In this document: positions 5,487-5,944 of the stretch, in pieces
Position numbering within the stretch: the stretch's first letter is position 1
Layout: every line of letters begins with the position of its first letter
DNA from: Anaeromyxobacter_A sp035636195
GTDB lineage: Bacteria; Myxococcota; Myxococcia; Myxococcales; Anaeromyxobacteraceae
Assembly: GCA_035636195.1 (NCBI GenBank)
Contig: DASPZP010000450.1
Coordinates: 1 to 5,944, forward strand
DNA: 5,944 nt
Direction of reading: 5' to 3'
The notes under the pieces: model-generated
The model's database searches: none
What the model was told of the DNA's origin: nothing
Seen by the model: the letters and a program-made list of their open reading frames with translations, nothing else
Program-made: the position numbers and the translations under genes

Positions 5487-5944
5487 ATGTCCGACCAGGC
5501 CTGGGACCTCATCACCGCACGGACGGCGGACCTGCGCGCGCTGCAGGGCGCCATCACCTTGCTCACCTGGGATCAGGAGACGTACCTGCCGCCGAAGGGG
5601 GCCGAGGCGCGGGGAGAGCAGCTCGCGGCGCTGCAGGGGCTCCATCACGAGAAGCTGACCGCCCCGGAGCTGGGGGACCTCATCGCGCGGGCGGAGCAGG
5701 ACCCCCTCACCCCGACCCTGTCCCCCGCCGGGGGAGAAGGCGCGCGGAAGGCGGCCCTGCGCGCGCTCCGCTTCGACCGCGACCGCGCGGTGAAGGTCCC
5801 GGCCCGCCTCGTCCGCGAGCTGGCGAAGCTCCAGTCGGAGGCGCTCGTCGCCTGGCGCGAGGCGCGCGCGCAGAGCCGCTTCGAGCGCTTCGCGCCCTTC
5901 CTCGCCCGCCTGGTGACGCTGCGGCGCGAGCAGGCCGCGTGCCT
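5487..5944 (+). CDS. M32-family carboxypeptidase (carboxypeptidase Taq type), N-terminal part
   Basis: The frame is open for 152 codons to the right edge; full-length members have about 500 residues. The family is a zinc-dependent cytosolic metallocarboxypeptidase that removes C-terminal residues from peptides. The N-terminal block is diagnostic: LLTWDQETYLPPKGAEARGEQLAALQGLHHEKLT (about 25-58) matches the conserved L-x-WDq-T-MP-ga-xxR-x-qla-L-xx-H start, and FDRDRAVKVPARLVRELAKLQSEALVAWREAR (96-127) matches the following conserved helix with K-PARLV. The HEXXH zinc motif lies beyond the window. The start at ATG 5487 fits the family (MSDQAWDLI). No clear SD precedes it, and an in-frame GTG at 5463 also lacks one. 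Residues 72-85 (DPLTPTLSPAGGEG) look like an insertion encoded by a palindromic repeat. It is transcribed away from the salvage operon, so no functional link is implied. Confidence 0.9.
   Translation, partial: MSDQAWDLITARTADLRALQGAITLLTWDQETYLPPKGAEARGEQLAALQGLHHEKLTAPELGDLIARAEQDPLTPTLSPAGGEGARKAALRALRFDRDRAVKVPARLVRELAKLQSEALVAWREARAQSRFERFAPFLARLVTLRREQAAC
5702..5740. repeat. REP-like palindromic repeat inside the M32 coding sequence
   Basis: The stretch contains a perfect inverted repeat, TCCCCC (5721-5726) and GGGGGA (5730-5735) around a 3-nt loop, flanked by CCCTCACCCC-type sequence on the left and GAAGG on the right. It resembles the CCCTCACCC...CCCTCTCCC...GGGAGAGGG repeat found many times, mostly between genes, in GC-rich proteobacterial and myxobacterial genomes. 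In this frame it is translated as PLTPTLSPAGGEG, a peptide familiar from such insertions. It lies in a linker between two conserved helices and keeps the frame open. Identity with a genome-wide family is from memory and could not be tested here. Confidence 0.6.

Noticed and set aside
5476..5658. A 60-codon plus-strand frame starting 11 bases before the M32 ATG
   Set aside because: It is out of frame with the conserved M32 sequence and gives an Arg/Pro/Ser-rich product with no support.

Overview
The window is very GC-rich DNA packed with genes, with strong G/C preference at third codon positions. It reads as a bacterial chromosome segment. The base composition, an Ala/Glu/Arg-rich giant coiled-coil protein and small Cys-rich lipoproteins suggest a myxobacterium, possibly close to Anaeromyxobacter. 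That placement is an inference from style and recollection, not a database match.

Layout: six genes lie on the minus strand and one on the plus strand. Read in the direction of transcription from the right, the minus-strand genes are: (1) a uracil phosphoribosyltransferase family protein (4573-5388); (2) a hypoxanthine phosphoribosyltransferase (4028-4561); (3) a single-pass membrane-anchored protein of unknown function with a Ser/Thr/Pro tail (3282-4031); (4) and (5) two tandem, clearly paralogous Cys-rich lipoproteins (2915-3190 and 2655-2918); (6) a very large protein with a degenerate methyltransferase-like head and a long coiled coil (2603 to the left edge, incomplete). On the plus strand, an M32-family carboxypeptidase starts at 5487 and runs off the right edge. 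It diverges from the phosphoribosyltransferase gene across about 100 bp.

Genes 1 to 3 look like one operon. The Shine-Dalgarno of gene 2 overlaps the stop of gene 1, and genes 2 and 3 overlap by ATGA. Genes 1 and 2 would salvage uracil and hypoxanthine/guanine with PRPP; nothing in the sequence of gene 3 ties it to that job. A 91-bp gap then holds a hairpin and a good sigma70-like promoter (TTGACG-N17-TACGGT) facing the two lipoproteins, which overlap by GTGA and should be co-translated. The coiled-coil gene follows after 52 bp.

Points most worth a second look: the lipoprotein pair with an invariant nine-cysteine pattern; an in-frame palindromic repeat inside the M32 peptidase gene, encoding the peptide PLTPTLSPAGGEG; the pseudo-methyltransferase/coiled-coil architecture; and the altered C-terminal uracil-binding loop of the UPRT-like enzyme. 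I see no tRNA, rRNA, CRISPR array, transposase or complete known defence system. No stretch longer than 300 bases lacks a gene.
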